Part shown: one piece after another, positions 43,746-53,216 of the stretch
Numbering within the stretch: position 1 is the first letter of the stretch
Layout of the letters: each line of letters opens with the position of its first letter
DNA from: Maribacter algicola
Lineage (GTDB): Bacteria > Bacteroidota > Bacteroidia > Flavobacteriales > Flavobacteriaceae
DNA length: 64,000 bases
Reading direction: 5' to 3'
NCBI RefSeq assembly: GCF_003933245.1
Contig: NZ_QUSX01000001.1
Location: 2,046,001 to 2,110,000, forward strand
Notes under the pieces: model-generated
Databases searched by the model: none
What the model was told of the DNA's origin: nothing
What the model saw: only the letters and a program-made list of their open reading frames with translations
Made by a program: the position numbers and the translations under genes

Positions 43746-44228
43746 ATGAGTTATTTAGTCATAGACAAAAAAGAGGTTAAACCCGTTGTGGAAGAGTTGA
43801 ATATACTTCTGGCGGATTATAATATTTATTATCAAAATCTAAGAGGGTTTCATTGGAACGTTCTAGGGAAAAATTTCTTCGACCTGCATGAAAAGTTTGA
43901 AGAACTGTATACCGATGCCAGAATAAAAATCGATGAAATTGCTGAGCGAATCTTGACTTTGAGACAGCATCCGGAAAGTCGTTTTACCGAGTATTTAAAA
44001 CTGTCAAAGGTGAAGGAAGTTTCATCCTTGATAAGTGATCAAAAAATGGTGGAACACATCTTGACCAATCATGAATATATACTCAAACAAATGAACACGG
44101 TAATCAAAAAAGCCGATGAAGCAGGAGATGAAGGTACCATAGATATGATGGGTGGCTACATTGCCAGTTTGGAAAAAGTTAGTTGGATGTTGGATGCTTG
44201 GTCCAAAGAGACGAGAGACCAATTGTAA
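43746..44228 (+). CDS. dps: Dps-family DNA-binding ferritin-like protein
   Basis: 160 residues. Motifs of the inter-subunit ferroxidase site are present: G-F-H-W-N-V near 35-40, then D-L-H-E-K-F-E-E-L-Y and D-E-I-A-E-R. It forms dodecamers that oxidise and store iron and protect DNA during oxidative and stationary-phase stress. Normal length. A strong terminator follows and an AraC gene lies downstream. Confidence 0.95.
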   Translation: MSYLVIDKKEVKPVVEELNILLADYNIYYQNLRGFHWNVLGKNFFDLHEKFEELYTDARIKIDEIAERILTLRQHPESRFTEYLKLSKVKEVSSLISDQKMVEHILTNHEYILKQMNTVIKKADEAGDEGTIDMMGGYIASLEKVSWMLDAWSKETRDQL

Positions 44229-44247
44229 TACTATTTTTTGTACCGTA

Positions 44248-44276
44248 AAAAGCTCCTTTTTAGGGGCTTTTTTTTG
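44248..44276 (+). terminator. rho-independent terminator of dps
   Basis: Stem AAAAGCTCC / GGGGCTTTT (one T-G pair), 6-base loop, followed by a long T run. Confidence 0.85.
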
Positions 44277-44404
44277 TTAAAGAGCATAAATCTGGCGAAA
44301 AGGTTTTAACTTTCCCCAGTTGGGGATTCCATGAGATAACGCCTAGTCGTACATCACAGAAAAGGAAATCCTTCTTTTTATGGATTGTCAATAAATGGTT
44401 GTTT

Positions 44405-45451
44405 ATGATAACGATAAAAACTACGGGGAGCTCTACCAGTGACAATGTTCGCCAGATTCAACAACAAATTGGCGGAGTGATTACTGAACGATGGGGAGAG
44501 TATACGCTAACCTTAAACAATGAAAATGCAACGGGTAATATAAGGTTTGTTCCCTTTGAATGGGGTGTTACATTGCTTGAGTATGACATTACCTTTCATG
44601 ATGAAGTTATTTTTGAAAGTAATTATGCTGAATACAACCCAATTAGGTTCTATTATTGCTTGGAAGGAAATTGTGGACATAGATTTGGTAACCAATCGAA
44701 AAATGAATTTAAGCAACTGGAACAGTTTCAATCCGTTATTATTGCTAATACGGACGATACCCCCAGCTTGGGATATTTTACCAAAGGACTAAAATTGTCT
44801 ATAAATGTGATTTTGATAACCAGAAGAAAATTTCTTAAAAAGCGTTTGAACGGGGTACAAGAGTTGAACAAACAATTATATAATGTATTTATGGATACGG
44901 ACCACGAACGGAGGTTCGCTTTTTTTGGATCTTACAATTTGAAACTCGCCAATAAAATTTCCGCACTAAGAAAGGTTCGTAATAAGAACGGTATGATCAG
45001 AATTATGCAGATTGAGGGTCTGGTCTATGAAATCTTGGCCATGCACATAGCACAGCATGAGCGGGAAAATAAAAATTCCCTACCCGCAACCTCGTTGTTA
45101 CGAAGGGAATTGAAAATTATAAGGGATTTAGCCAATAAAATCGCCAAAAATGTCGCAAAGGATTATACCTTGGAGCAACTCTCCAGGGAATCCGGATTGT
45201 CCCAAGCTAAATTACAGGAAGGTTTTAAGCTTTTGTACACCCGTACGGTTACTGAATATATTCGGCATGTGCGATTGGAAGCTGCAAGGGATTATTTAAG
45301 TAATTCAGATATGAATATTTCTCAAGTTGTCTACTCCATTGGTTTCAGCAGCCGAAGCTACTTTTCTAAAATTTTCAAGAATAAATTTGGTATTAGCCCA
45401 AGTGAGTTTCAAGCCCACGTAAAAAGACCTTTAACGTTCGAGGCTATTTAA
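44405..45451 (+). CDS. AraC-family transcriptional regulator (paralogue 4)
   Basis: 348 residues from the ATG at 44405 (TTG at 44399 possible). N-terminal core G-N-I-R-F-V-P-F-E-W-G-V-T-L is nearly the same as paralogue 2. The C-terminal AraC domain has L-S-R-E-S-G-L-S-Q-A-K-L-Q and S-S-R-S-Y-F-S-K-I-F-K-N-K-F. It converges on the DUF6327/holin-like/YtxH trio, 9 bases away. Confidence 0.9.
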   Translation: MITIKTTGSSTSDNVRQIQQQIGGVITERWGEYTLTLNNENATGNIRFVPFEWGVTLLEYDITFHDEVIFESNYAEYNPIRFYYCLEGNCGHRFGNQSKNEFKQLEQFQSVIIANTDDTPSLGYFTKGLKLSINVILITRRKFLKKRLNGVQELNKQLYNVFMDTDHERRFAFFGSYNLKLANKISALRKVRNKNGMIRIMQIEGLVYEILAMHIAQHERENKNSLPATSLLRRELKIIRDLANKIAKNVAKDYTLEQLSRESGLSQAKLQEGFKLLYTRTVTEYIRHVRLEAARDYLSNSDMNISQVVYSIGFSSRSYFSKIFKNKFGISPSEFQAHVKRPLTFEAI

Positions 45452-45460
45452 TGTATATAG

Positions 45461-45655
45461 CTATTTTAAAATTTTCTTGATCAAATAAAGGATACCGTAT
45501 TTTTTGACTACGGAAATTGCGGTAGACAACCAATTATATGGACTCAAGTCTTCCTTAACTTCCTGTTTGAGTCCCTTAAGCTCTTCCATGGCAATTTGTC
45601 TTTCAAGGTCCAATCTTTGAAGGTCAAATTCTATTTCATCAAAGTTTTTGTACAT
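45461..45655 (-). CDS. DUF6327-like small protein
   Basis: 64 residues: a charged coiled-coil (about 1-35) followed by a hydrophobic C-terminal segment. Matches the third gene of the YtxH / holin-like / DUF6327 trio that I know from Flavobacteria. It starts 2 bases before the end of the holin-like gene. Probably a membrane-associated stress protein. Confidence 0.8.
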   Translation of the reverse strand: MYKNFDEIEFDLQRLDLERQIAMEELKGLKQEVKEDLSPYNWLSTAISVVKKYGILYLIKKILK

Positions 45656-45657
45656 AT

Positions 45658-46005
45658 TTAATTGAAGAATTTACTGGATAATTTCCTTATGATCAAATTG
45701 TCTATTTTATTTCGAATCATATAAAGAACAAAGACTATGATAAAGAATGAGAACCCCATTAGTAAGCAAGAATAGATAATGCTGCCCAGGACTTCTCCTA
45801 GATAAATCGTACCTCCCACTGTTAAGAACAATATACCTAAAAAGGCCAAACTACCAAGGATGGCCATTTTACAGAACATTCCGGTAGTTAGTGCCAATTG
45901 GTGAAAGACCTTTAGTTTATAGTACTCCTGGGTCTTTTTATAATACTGTTCACTTATATCAACAGCCTTGTTGGAAGTATTGTTAAGTGATTCAAAAACT
46001 CCCAT
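45658..46005 (-). CDS. holin-like membrane protein (phage_holin_3_6 type)
   Basis: 115 residues with two membrane segments (about 45-70 and 80-100) after an amphipathic N-terminal helix. The family is named for phage holins, but in the YtxH trio it is a chromosomal stress gene and not evidence of a prophage. Starts exactly after the YtxH stop. Confidence 0.8.
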   Translation of the reverse strand: MGVFESLNNTSNKAVDISEQYYKKTQEYYKLKVFHQLALTTGMFCKMAILGSLAFLGILFLTVGGTIYLGEVLGSIIYSCLLMGFSFFIIVFVLYMIRNKIDNLIIRKLSSKFFN

Positions 46006-46341
46006 TTACGAAGTCTTTTGAAGTTTCTTGTTTTTCGCTTTCAGCTCTGCCAACTTCCTTTCCAAGGTTGTAATTACGTCCTCTGTCTTATAACTCACAT
46101 CAGATACCAAGGATTCTACCCTGTGGTCCAAAGATTGTTTCTCAGAGGCAATGCTACTGGCTACCCTGTCTTTTAAGGTGATAGCATTTTCAGTTAAATG
46201 ATCTTTTGTTTCATTGGCCTTGTCGGCAATTCTTTTTCGTGTCACTTCTCCTTTATCGGGAGCATATAAAATTCCTAGAGCCACGCCTATGGCTGATCCT
46301 GCAAGGATGGCCAAAAGTGTATTTCCTGTGTTATTATTCAT
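46006..46341 (-). CDS. YtxH-domain protein
   Basis: 111 residues. One membrane segment with the family signature G-x-x-x-G-x-A-L-G-I-L-Y-A-P-D-K-G (13-30), then a long amphipathic helical region. Associated with general stress in many bacteria. First gene of the trio; a palindrome lies 23 bases upstream. Confidence 0.92.
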   Translation of the reverse strand: MNNNTGNTLLAILAGSAIGVALGILYAPDKGEVTRKRIADKANETKDHLTENAITLKDRVASSIASEKQSLDHRVESLVSDVSYKTEDVITTLERKLAELKAKNKKLQKTS

Positions 46342-46363
46342 AATGATTGATTTTAGATTCTGT

Positions 46364-46382
46364 CATGATGTCTCTCATCATG
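46364..46382. promoter_or_regulatory. palindrome upstream of the YtxH operon
   Basis: CATGATG-N5-CATCATG, a perfect 7-bp inverted repeat 23 bases upstream of the ytxH start. It resembles the CRP/FNR-like boxes at the right end but has a longer spacer. Possible operator. Confidence 0.4.
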
Positions 46383-46546
46383 TACCATACAAAGGTGAAC
46401 ATATACCGGCACGTGGCTTAGCTCAAATACATTAAATATTGACGGCAATGCGTAAAGTGCAAAAGGGTCAACAAAATATGGAAAAGAACTAAGGCGAAAC
46501 CCCACATGAACTTAACTTTGAAGGTTATACAAGCAAACGAATAAAT

Positions 46547-47908
46547 ATGTCTAGCATTTGGTCAAAAAACCCATACACAGGAGAAAAGTTAAAGGAATAT
46601 CAAAAAGATACTTCAACGTCCATTCAAGAAAAATTAAAGATGGCGCAATCGGTGCAAAAGGAATGGTCGGATAAAACGATTGAGGAGCGTTGTGAATTGT
46701 TGCAAAACGTATCCGAGCTGCTTCTAGATAGAAAGGAAGAATACGCAAAGCTGATAAGCACGGAAATGGGAAAACCAATTTCCCAAAGTACCGCTGAAAT
46801 AGAGAAATGTGCATGGGCCTGTGATTTTTATGCCTTTAATGCTGAAGACCTCCTGGCCGATGAAATTATCGAAACCGATGCCGAGGAAAGCTTTATAAGC
46901 TATGACCCCTTGGGATGTATCTTGGCCGTTATGCCTTGGAACTATCCCTTTTGGCAGGTTATTCGGTTCGCGGCGCCCACACTTACCGCCGGTAATACGG
47001 GTATTCTCAAACATGCCCAAAATGTTCCCGGCTGCTCCATGGCCTTGGAGCAGTTATTTTTGGATGCAGGTTTTCCCAAAGGGTGTTTTCAGGCCATTCT
47101 TGCCGGTCATGTGGAAATTGAAGAATTGATCGGTAATGATGGTATAAAGGCAGTGACCTTGACGGGAAGTGAAAAGGCGGGAAAGGGCATCGCCCAAGCC
47201 GCAGGTAAGAACCTTAAGAAAACGCTTCTGGAGTTGGGGGGCAACAATGCCTGTATTGTTTTTGAGGATGCCAACTTGGACAAGTATTTGGATACTATGG
47301 TGCAGGCCAGGATGCAGAATACGGGACAAAGTTGTATTGCTGCGAAACGATTTATTGTCTGTCCGGAGATCTATGACGAATTTCTGGAAAGGTTTGTTGG
47401 GGCCACCAAAAAACTGACCGTAGGAAATCCAATGGATAAGGACACTTACATAGGAGTTCTTGCCAGGGCGGATTTGGCGGATACCTTAAAAGAACAAGTG
47501 GACAAATCTCTGGAAAAAGGTGCTCAACTGATTGTTGGCAACAAAAAGGATGGAGCATTTTTTGAACCCACTATCCTTAGCGAAGTAACACCTGGAATGC
47601 CGGCATTCGATGAGGAAACCTTTGGACCCGTTGCGGCCATTGTCAAAGCGGAGAATAGAAAGCATGCCATAGAATTGGCCAATAATTCCAGATACGGATT
47701 GGGGTCTATGTTGTTTACCGAGGATATTGAGGGGGCATTGGAACTGATACCCGAAATTTCAGATGGGGCATTTTTTATCAATGACATGGTAAAATCGGAT
47801 CCCAGATTGCCTTTTGGGGGCACCAAGGCCTCCGGGTATGGAAGGGAACTGTCAAGGGAGGGCATTTTGGCCTTCGTAAATAAGAAAACAGTGTATATTA
47901 AAAATTAA
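46547..47908 (+). CDS. NAD(P)-dependent aldehyde dehydrogenase, succinate-semialdehyde type
   Basis: 453 residues. Catalytic residues of the ALDH superfamily are Asn132 (P-W-N-Y-P), Glu229 (L-E-L-G-G-N) and Cys263 (G-Q-S-C). It looks like the succinate-semialdehyde dehydrogenase subgroup with the N-P-Y-T-G-E start and S-T-A-E-I-E-K-C, but substrates in this subgroup vary. No GABA genes nearby. It probably detoxifies aldehydes under stress. Stands alone on the plus strand with about 200 bases upstream. Confidence 0.93.
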   Translation: MSSIWSKNPYTGEKLKEYQKDTSTSIQEKLKMAQSVQKEWSDKTIEERCELLQNVSELLLDRKEEYAKLISTEMGKPISQSTAEIEKCAWACDFYAFNAEDLLADEIIETDAEESFISYDPLGCILAVMPWNYPFWQVIRFAAPTLTAGNTGILKHAQNVPGCSMALEQLFLDAGFPKGCFQAILAGHVEIEELIGNDGIKAVTLTGSEKAGKGIAQAAGKNLKKTLLELGGNNACIVFEDANLDKYLDTMVQARMQNTGQSCIAAKRFIVCPEIYDEFLERFVGATKKLTVGNPMDKDTYIGVLARADLADTLKEQVDKSLEKGAQLIVGNKKDGAFFEPTILSEVTPGMPAFDEETFGPVAAIVKAENRKHAIELANNSRYGLGSMLFTEDIEGALELIPEISDGAFFINDMVKSDPRLPFGGTKASGYGRELSREGILAFVNKKTVYIKN

Positions 47909-47999
47909 ACATATGGAATGAGCCACAGCCAATATTTATAGGCATCAACATTTTTGATTGGCTAATTACATCTATTATTAACTATAAAAATTTGAACGG

Positions 48000-48170
48000 A
48001 TGAAGAAACAAGGTGAAGAAAAAACAGAATTTGTTAAAGACCCTGAAAATGAAAAACGGGGCTATATTTTTCAAAAGGATAAAAAGACCAAATTAGGTGC
48101 GGCCATTGTCATCGGTTTCCTAATCCTAATGATTTTGGGCGTAGTGTTTAGCGGAATAGCCTTCGATTAG
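48000..48170 (+). CDS. small single-pass membrane protein (56 residues)
   Basis: ATG at 48000, TAG at 48168-48170. The N-terminal 31 residues are highly charged (Lys/Glu) and the C-terminal 25 residues form one hydrophobic helix (G-A-A-I-V-I-G-F-L-I-L-M-I-L-G). Composition and AT-rich leader support a real gene. It sits 92 bases after the aldehyde dehydrogenase gene and 36 bases before the large fusion gene, possibly in one transcript with the latter. No family recognised. Confidence 0.65.
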   Translation: MKKQGEEKTEFVKDPENEKRGYIFQKDKKTKLGAAIVIGFLILMILGVVFSGIAFD

Positions 48171-48205
48171 TAAGCTAATTTTTAGTAAGAAATCAAATTG
48201 ACTTT

Positions 48206-51200
48206 ATGATTAGACCCTTCAGTCGTATTAAACTCCCATCTTTTTGGATAAACCAATTTCTTTGTGCTCTAACACTCTTGTTTTTGGACTCTTGTGCCAG
48301 TTTTAAAGAGCATCAAAATATTCCAGATGTTCCACCGGGTAATACCCAAAATATTAGCTATACGTTCTATTTGGCAGGTGGATTTGGTAACCCTTCCAAA
48401 ACCTCTAACAAACGACTCTTGGAAAAATTTAGGCAAGAAATCAACAAGGCTCATGATAATAGCATGGTCATCTTTACCGGGGATAATATTTCAACGGAAA
48501 TGGGGGGTTGGTCCAAGGATAGTTTATTAATACGGGAACAGATAAATCTGGTAAAGGATTTTAAGGGAAATACCATATTTCTTCCAGGAAATAACGAATG
48601 GAAAAGTTATGAACTGGATAAAATGGAACGTGTTGAGGATTATTTAAAGGATGTTGATTTGGAGCGTATAGAGGCCTTTCCCGAAAACGGTTGTCCCATA
48701 GAACATAAAGTCATAAATGATGATTTGGATTTAATCCTGATAGATTCCAAATGGTTCATTGCCAATTGGTCCAGATTGGTGGATATCAACAAAAAGTGCG
48801 ATAATATAGTCACCAGAAGGCGCTTCATGGAAGAATTGGAGGGCTACATTAATGATGGACAAGGGAAGAATATAGTCATAGCCATGCATCATCCGGTAAT
48901 GAGTAATGGTACCTATGCTGGGACCCAATCTTTTAAATCACATATGAGTCCGCTTCCCATCTTGGGAACACTTAGGAGTACCGTTATGGATTTGGGGGCA
49001 TTTAATCCAGACCACCTAAATTCAAGAAGATATAATTACTTAAGAATAGCGGTAAGTGCATTGGCTCAGGCCAATGACCGTATTACATTGGTTTCAGGCC
49101 ATGAGGAAAATTTACAGTTGTTGTCCGGTGGGGGAATTCATCAAATTATTAGCGGCTCACTGGGCAATAAAAGTCCAACAAGGATTGAGAAAAAACATAT
49201 TACCGCCATTGGGGGCTCCATGGAATATGAGGGTGATTATGCCTATGGGGAACGGGGTTTTGCCAGATTGGACTATTATGATGATGGAAGTTCTAAAGTA
49301 ACCTTTTTTTCAGAAGATGATTTGGATGATCTGGAGACCTTTGATGTCCTAGAACCTATTGAAAAGAAAAAAGAATATAAAGGTTTTGATGATAGTTTTG
49401 GCGAATCGGTTACCGGTCCCATTTTGGACAATCCTGAGGACTATGATAAAAACGGCTTTTATAAGTTCTTGTGGGGGGAGAGGTACCGGTCTTATTTTGG
49501 TAAGTCGGTCACTGCTCCAGTGGTGAAGTTGGATACCTTATATGGGGGGCTCCATGTAGTAAAGGAGGGCGGAGGTCATCAATCTTTCTCCTTACGATTG
49601 GCAGATAAGGATGGCAAACAATATGCCATGCGCTCCCTTAGAAAGAGCGCCCTAAAGTTTTTAAGGTTCAAGCTTCCGGGTATATCTTATAATTCCGATG
49701 ATTATAGGGATACGTGGGCGGAAGAGGTTATATCCGACTTTTTTACGACAGCCCACCCTTATATGCAACTGGTTGTAAATCCACTTGCGGAATCGGTAGG
49801 TATCAACCATTCGGATACCCAGTTGTTTTATGTTCCCAGGCAGCCTCAGCTAGAGGAGTACAATGAAAATTTTGGCGATGAACTTTATTTTATACAAAGA
49901 CGTCCTTCCGATGAACAATTAAATTATAAGGGGTATAGGAGAACAATTGACAAGGTATCTGGTAAGGTCAAGGATTTTGAGAGTACAACGGATATGCTCG
50001 AAAGAATAAAGCGGGACGAATCCTTCGCAATCGACCAGAAGAATTTCATCCGTGCCCGAATATTTGATATGCTCATTGGCGACTGGGATAGGCATCAAGA
50101 TCAATGGCGGTGGATAGAATACGAAACCCCGGATGGTGAAAAGGAATTTATGCCCGTGCCAAGGGACCGAGACAATGTTTTCCCCCGGTTCGATGGAAAT
50201 GCAATGAGACTTGTAAAACTTTTTGTTCCTACTAGCAAAAGATGGCAAACCTTTGACGGTGATATTGATAATACCAAATGGCAGAATATGGGGGGCAATA
50301 AATTGGATAGGGCCTTATTGACAAAATACGGGGTAGATACATGGGTGGAGGAAGCAGAGTATATACAAGAACATATGACACCTCAAGCGATAGAACAGGC
50401 ATTTATGAGATTACCTGTTGAGGTTAGGGACAATACAGCCCAATTCCTTGAGCAAAGTTTGAAGGAACGACTCAAAACGTTGCCCGATAAGGCAAGGGAA
50501 TACGGGGAATACCTAAACAAGGTGGTGGCCGTAACGGGAACAGAAAAAGATGATCTTTTTGAGGTGGAAAAATTACCCGATGGGGCCTTGTCCGTTACTA
50601 TAAGGAGACTCTTGACCGACAGGAAAAACGAAATTTTCTTTCAAAGAATTTTTAAGGAAAGTGAAACTAAGGAAGTTTGGTTGTACGGTCTTGGGGACGA
50701 TGATATTTTTAGGGTTACAGGAAACACCGACCCCGGGATAAAAATTAAGGTTATAGGAGGATATGGTGAAGATATCTATGAGATAGCAAACAAGAAGCGT
50801 ATTAAGGTCTATGATTGGGAACATGAAGAAATCCATTTTAAGGACAAGGAGCCCAAGAAACAGCTTAGTGATATCTATACGACCAATAACTATCATTGGC
50901 GGTATTTTAAGCCCAATACGAATGTGATAGTTCCCACAATGGGTTTTAGAACGGATGATGGGGTGTTTTTAGGGGCATCAAACACCTATACCGTTAACGG
51001 TTTAAACGGAAACGATTTTAAGCAACGGCATACTATAAAGGCAAATTATTATTTCAATTTCGATGCCTCTGAAATTCAATATTCAGGTGCTTTTGGGAAT
51101 GTTTTTCCTAAATGGAATTTTATTTTGGACGGATACTATACCAGTGACAGGTATGCGAAAAATTATTTCGGGACAGGGAATGAAACCTTCAATAACGAAG

Positions 51201-51943
51201 ATAACCTTGGAAGGGATTTCTACCGGGCCCGACTAAAACAAATCAAGGCTAGTGCAGGTATTTCGTATTATTCCTTAAAAATTAGGGGCTTGTTTGAGTC
51301 CTTCAAGGTGAACCAAAATGATCAGAGGTTATTCAATCCCAGTAATTTACCAGTGGACTTGTTCGAAAATCAGAGTTATGGCGGAGCGGAAATTTCAGGA
51401 TATTATGATAATGAGGATGCGGACGACTTTCCCACCAAGTCCATATTGATTGGATTGCGAATGGGTTACAAGGCCAATTTTAAGCTCAAGGATAATAACT
51501 TTGCGTACGCTTCGCTGAAATTGGGTTTCAATCATAAATTGATCTCCTCCGGAGCCTTGGTTTTGGGAAGCACTGCGGAGTATAGTACGGTGTCCAAATC
51601 CAATGATATCTTCTTTTACCATACACCATCTATTGGTGGCGATAACGGACTCAGGGGCTTTAGGGACGAACGCTTTACGGGAAGGTCGTCTTTTTACCAT
51701 AGTTCAGATGTAAAGTGGAAAATAAAACGGTATGTAACCGCAGTTTCCCCTATAACGATTGGGATGTATGGAGGCTTCGACTATGGTAGGGTTTGGAGTT
51801 CCAACGAAAGTTCCAATACATGGCATACCTCCCAAGGGGGTGGGTTATGGATCAGTAGTTTAAAAGCATTAACTTTTAACATAGGTTATTTTAACTCTAG
51901 GGAAGGAAATATGGTGCAAGTAGGATTTTTGGCACCTTTTTAA
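48206..51943 (+). CDS. lipoprotein fusion: phosphoesterase-like, kinase-like and outer-membrane barrel domains
   Basis: 1245 residues. Lipobox L-D-S-C (Cys30). Residues 50-370 resemble calcineurin-like phosphoesterases: T-G-D-N (91-94), P-G-N-N-E (127-131), M-H-H-P (227-230), G-H-E-E (298-301). The canonical D-x-H, GNHD and GHxH motifs are only partly kept. Residues about 450-680 contain I-G-D-W-D-R-H-Q-D-Q-W (624-634) and R-D-R-D-N-V-F (653-659), like the catalytic and metal loops of Fam20C/PI-kinase-like enzymes. Residues about 900-1245 are beta-strands ending in Phe, with G-L-R-G-F-R as in BamA/surface antigen barrels. An outer-membrane anchored enzyme is inferred. Confidence 0.8.
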   Translation: MIRPFSRIKLPSFWINQFLCALTLLFLDSCASFKEHQNIPDVPPGNTQNISYTFYLAGGFGNPSKTSNKRLLEKFRQEINKAHDNSMVIFTGDNISTEMGGWSKDSLLIREQINLVKDFKGNTIFLPGNNEWKSYELDKMERVEDYLKDVDLERIEAFPENGCPIEHKVINDDLDLILIDSKWFIANWSRLVDINKKCDNIVTRRRFMEELEGYINDGQGKNIVIAMHHPVMSNGTYAGTQSFKSHMSPLPILGTLRSTVMDLGAFNPDHLNSRRYNYLRIAVSALAQANDRITLVSGHEENLQLLSGGGIHQIISGSLGNKSPTRIEKKHITAIGGSMEYEGDYAYGERGFARLDYYDDGSSKVTFFSEDDLDDLETFDVLEPIEKKKEYKGFDDSFGESVTGPILDNPEDYDKNGFYKFLWGERYRSYFGKSVTAPVVKLDTLYGGLHVVKEGGGHQSFSLRLADKDGKQYAMRSLRKSALKFLRFKLPGISYNSDDYRDTWAEEVISDFFTTAHPYMQLVVNPLAESVGINHSDTQLFYVPRQPQLEEYNENFGDELYFIQRRPSDEQLNYKGYRRTIDKVSGKVKDFESTTDMLERIKRDESFAIDQKNFIRARIFDMLIGDWDRHQDQWRWIEYETPDGEKEFMPVPRDRDNVFPRFDGNAMRLVKLFVPTSKRWQTFDGDIDNTKWQNMGGNKLDRALLTKYGVDTWVEEAEYIQEHMTPQAIEQAFMRLPVEVRDNTAQFLEQSLKERLKTLPDKAREYGEYLNKVVAVTGTEKDDLFEVEKLPDGALSVTIRRLLTDRKNEIFFQRIFKESETKEVWLYGLGDDDIFRVTGNTDPGIKIKVIGGYGEDIYEIANKKRIKVYDWEHEEIHFKDKEPKKQLSDIYTTNNYHWRYFKPNTNVIVPTMGFRTDDGVFLGASNTYTVNGLNGNDFKQRHTIKANYYFNFDASEIQYSGAFGNVFPKWNFILDGYYTSDRYAKNYFGTGNETFNNEDNLGRDFYRARLKQIKASAGISYYSLKIRGLFESFKVNQNDQRLFNPSNLPVDLFENQSYGGAEISGYYDNEDADDFPTKSILIGLRMGYKANFKLKDNNFAYASLKLGFNHKLISSGALVLGSTAEYSTVSKSNDIFFYHTPSIGGDNGLRGFRDERFTGRSSFYHSSDVKWKIKRYVTAVSPITIGMYGGFDYGRVWSSNESSNTWHTSQGGGLWISSLKALTFNIGYFNSREGNMVQVGFLAPF

Positions 51944-51964
51944 AACCTAAAAATTATTTTTTAA

Positions 51965-53176
51965 ATGGATTCTATTATTGCAAAGACAGAGGCTTTCGTA
52001 ACCGATAAATTGGGAAGTGGGATTGATGGGAAATATCTATATCATAACCTCAGACATACGGAGCGCGTAGTTAAAAGCGCCAAAGAACTTATGGAAGGGG
52101 AAGAATTGCATGGCAAGGATCGGGAAAAGCTAATGGTAGCCGCTTGGTTCCATGACGTAGGCTATCTAAAGTCTAATGAGGACCATGAAAGCCATAGTTG
52201 CCAAATGGCAAGGGATTTCCTGACCTCTGAATCTTGTGATGAGGCATTTATTGATGAGGTTTGCGTACTTATTTTGGCTACAAAAATGAATTATGAGCCT
52301 AAAAACCACTTGGAGGAAATAATGAGGGATGCGGACTCGTCCCATTTTGCCAAGAAAAGCTTCATTCAGACTTCAGAATTACTTCGAGAGGAACTCAAAC
52401 GTCTGGGCTTACGGAATAGTTCCGTGGAAGACTGGCGTGACGAAAACATTCATCTCTTGAGGGTGAAACATAGATTCTACACTGATTTTGCCAAGGAATA
52501 TTGGCAAAGCGAAAAGGACAAAAATATCAGGCGTCTAGTAAAGGCTAAGAAAAAGAGCAAAAAACTAATCAAAAAAGAGAGTCTTAAAGCCAAGTTCAAG
52601 GGGCAGATACCTGATAGGGGTGTACAGACCCTATACCGTGTTACCCTTAGAAACCACATCAAGCTCAGTGACATTGCAGATACTAAGGCCAATATTCTTT
52701 TATCTGTCAATGCCATAATAATTTCATTGGCATTGGCCAATCTGATTCCCAAACTGGACAATCCCAGAAATGACTATTTAATATACCCTACATTCATCTT
52801 CATATTTTTCAGTATCATTTCCATGATCATGTCCATTTTGGCAACTAAGCCCAATGTAACCAGTGGTGAATTTACTGACGAAGATGTGAGGACCAAAAAA
52901 GTGAATCTGCTGTTCTTTGGCAATTTTCATAAGATGAAATTGGAAAAGTACCAATGGGCCATAAAGGAAGTCATAAAGGACCAGGATTATATTTACTCCT
53001 CGTTGACCAAAGACCTCTATTACCTTGGTATTGTCCTGGAAAGAAAGTACCGTCTGTTAAGATGGACGTATACTGTATTCATGGTGGGTATGATTTTGTC
53101 CGTCATCGTTTTTGCCATAGCCTTAAAATACTATGGTCCGGACAGGGTATTGGACCTTCCGGTAATGACACAATAA
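51965..53176 (+). CDS. HD-domain protein with C-terminal PycTM-type effector domain
   Basis: 403 residues. The N-terminal HD phosphohydrolase domain (about 10-170) has His31, His63-Asp64 and Asp122/Asp124. A basic linker (190-215) leads to a domain with two predicted membrane helices near 242-295 and a third near 370-390. The sequence D-T-K-A-N-I-L-L-S-V-N-A-I-I at the first helix is the hallmark of PycTM (DUF5706), the pore-type effector of Pycsar antiphage systems, which is triggered by cCMP or cUMP. The HD part could degrade or sense a nucleotide. It follows the large fusion gene by 21 bases, so the two may be co-transcribed. Confidence 0.85.
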   Translation: MDSIIAKTEAFVTDKLGSGIDGKYLYHNLRHTERVVKSAKELMEGEELHGKDREKLMVAAWFHDVGYLKSNEDHESHSCQMARDFLTSESCDEAFIDEVCVLILATKMNYEPKNHLEEIMRDADSSHFAKKSFIQTSELLREELKRLGLRNSSVEDWRDENIHLLRVKHRFYTDFAKEYWQSEKDKNIRRLVKAKKKSKKLIKKESLKAKFKGQIPDRGVQTLYRVTLRNHIKLSDIADTKANILLSVNAIIISLALANLIPKLDNPRNDYLIYPTFIFIFFSIISMIMSILATKPNVTSGEFTDEDVRTKKVNLLFFGNFHKMKLEKYQWAIKEVIKDQDYIYSSLTKDLYYLGIVLERKYRLLRWTYTVFMVGMILSVIVFAIALKYYGPDRVLDLPVMTQ

Positions 53177-53216
53177 TATCTGCTGATAAGGTGTTTCCTA
53201 AAAGGAAATAAAGGTT

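Noticed and set aside
45658..46005. Holin-like gene as sign of a prophage
   Set aside because: It belongs to the chromosomal YtxH/holin-like/DUF6327 trio; no phage structural, lysis or integrase genes are near.
43013..53176. A complete Pycsar antiphage system formed by the cyclase-like and HD-PycTM genes
   Set aside because: The genes are 8 kb apart with unrelated genes between, and the cyclase-like protein lacks the catalytic Asn. Kept only as a speculation.
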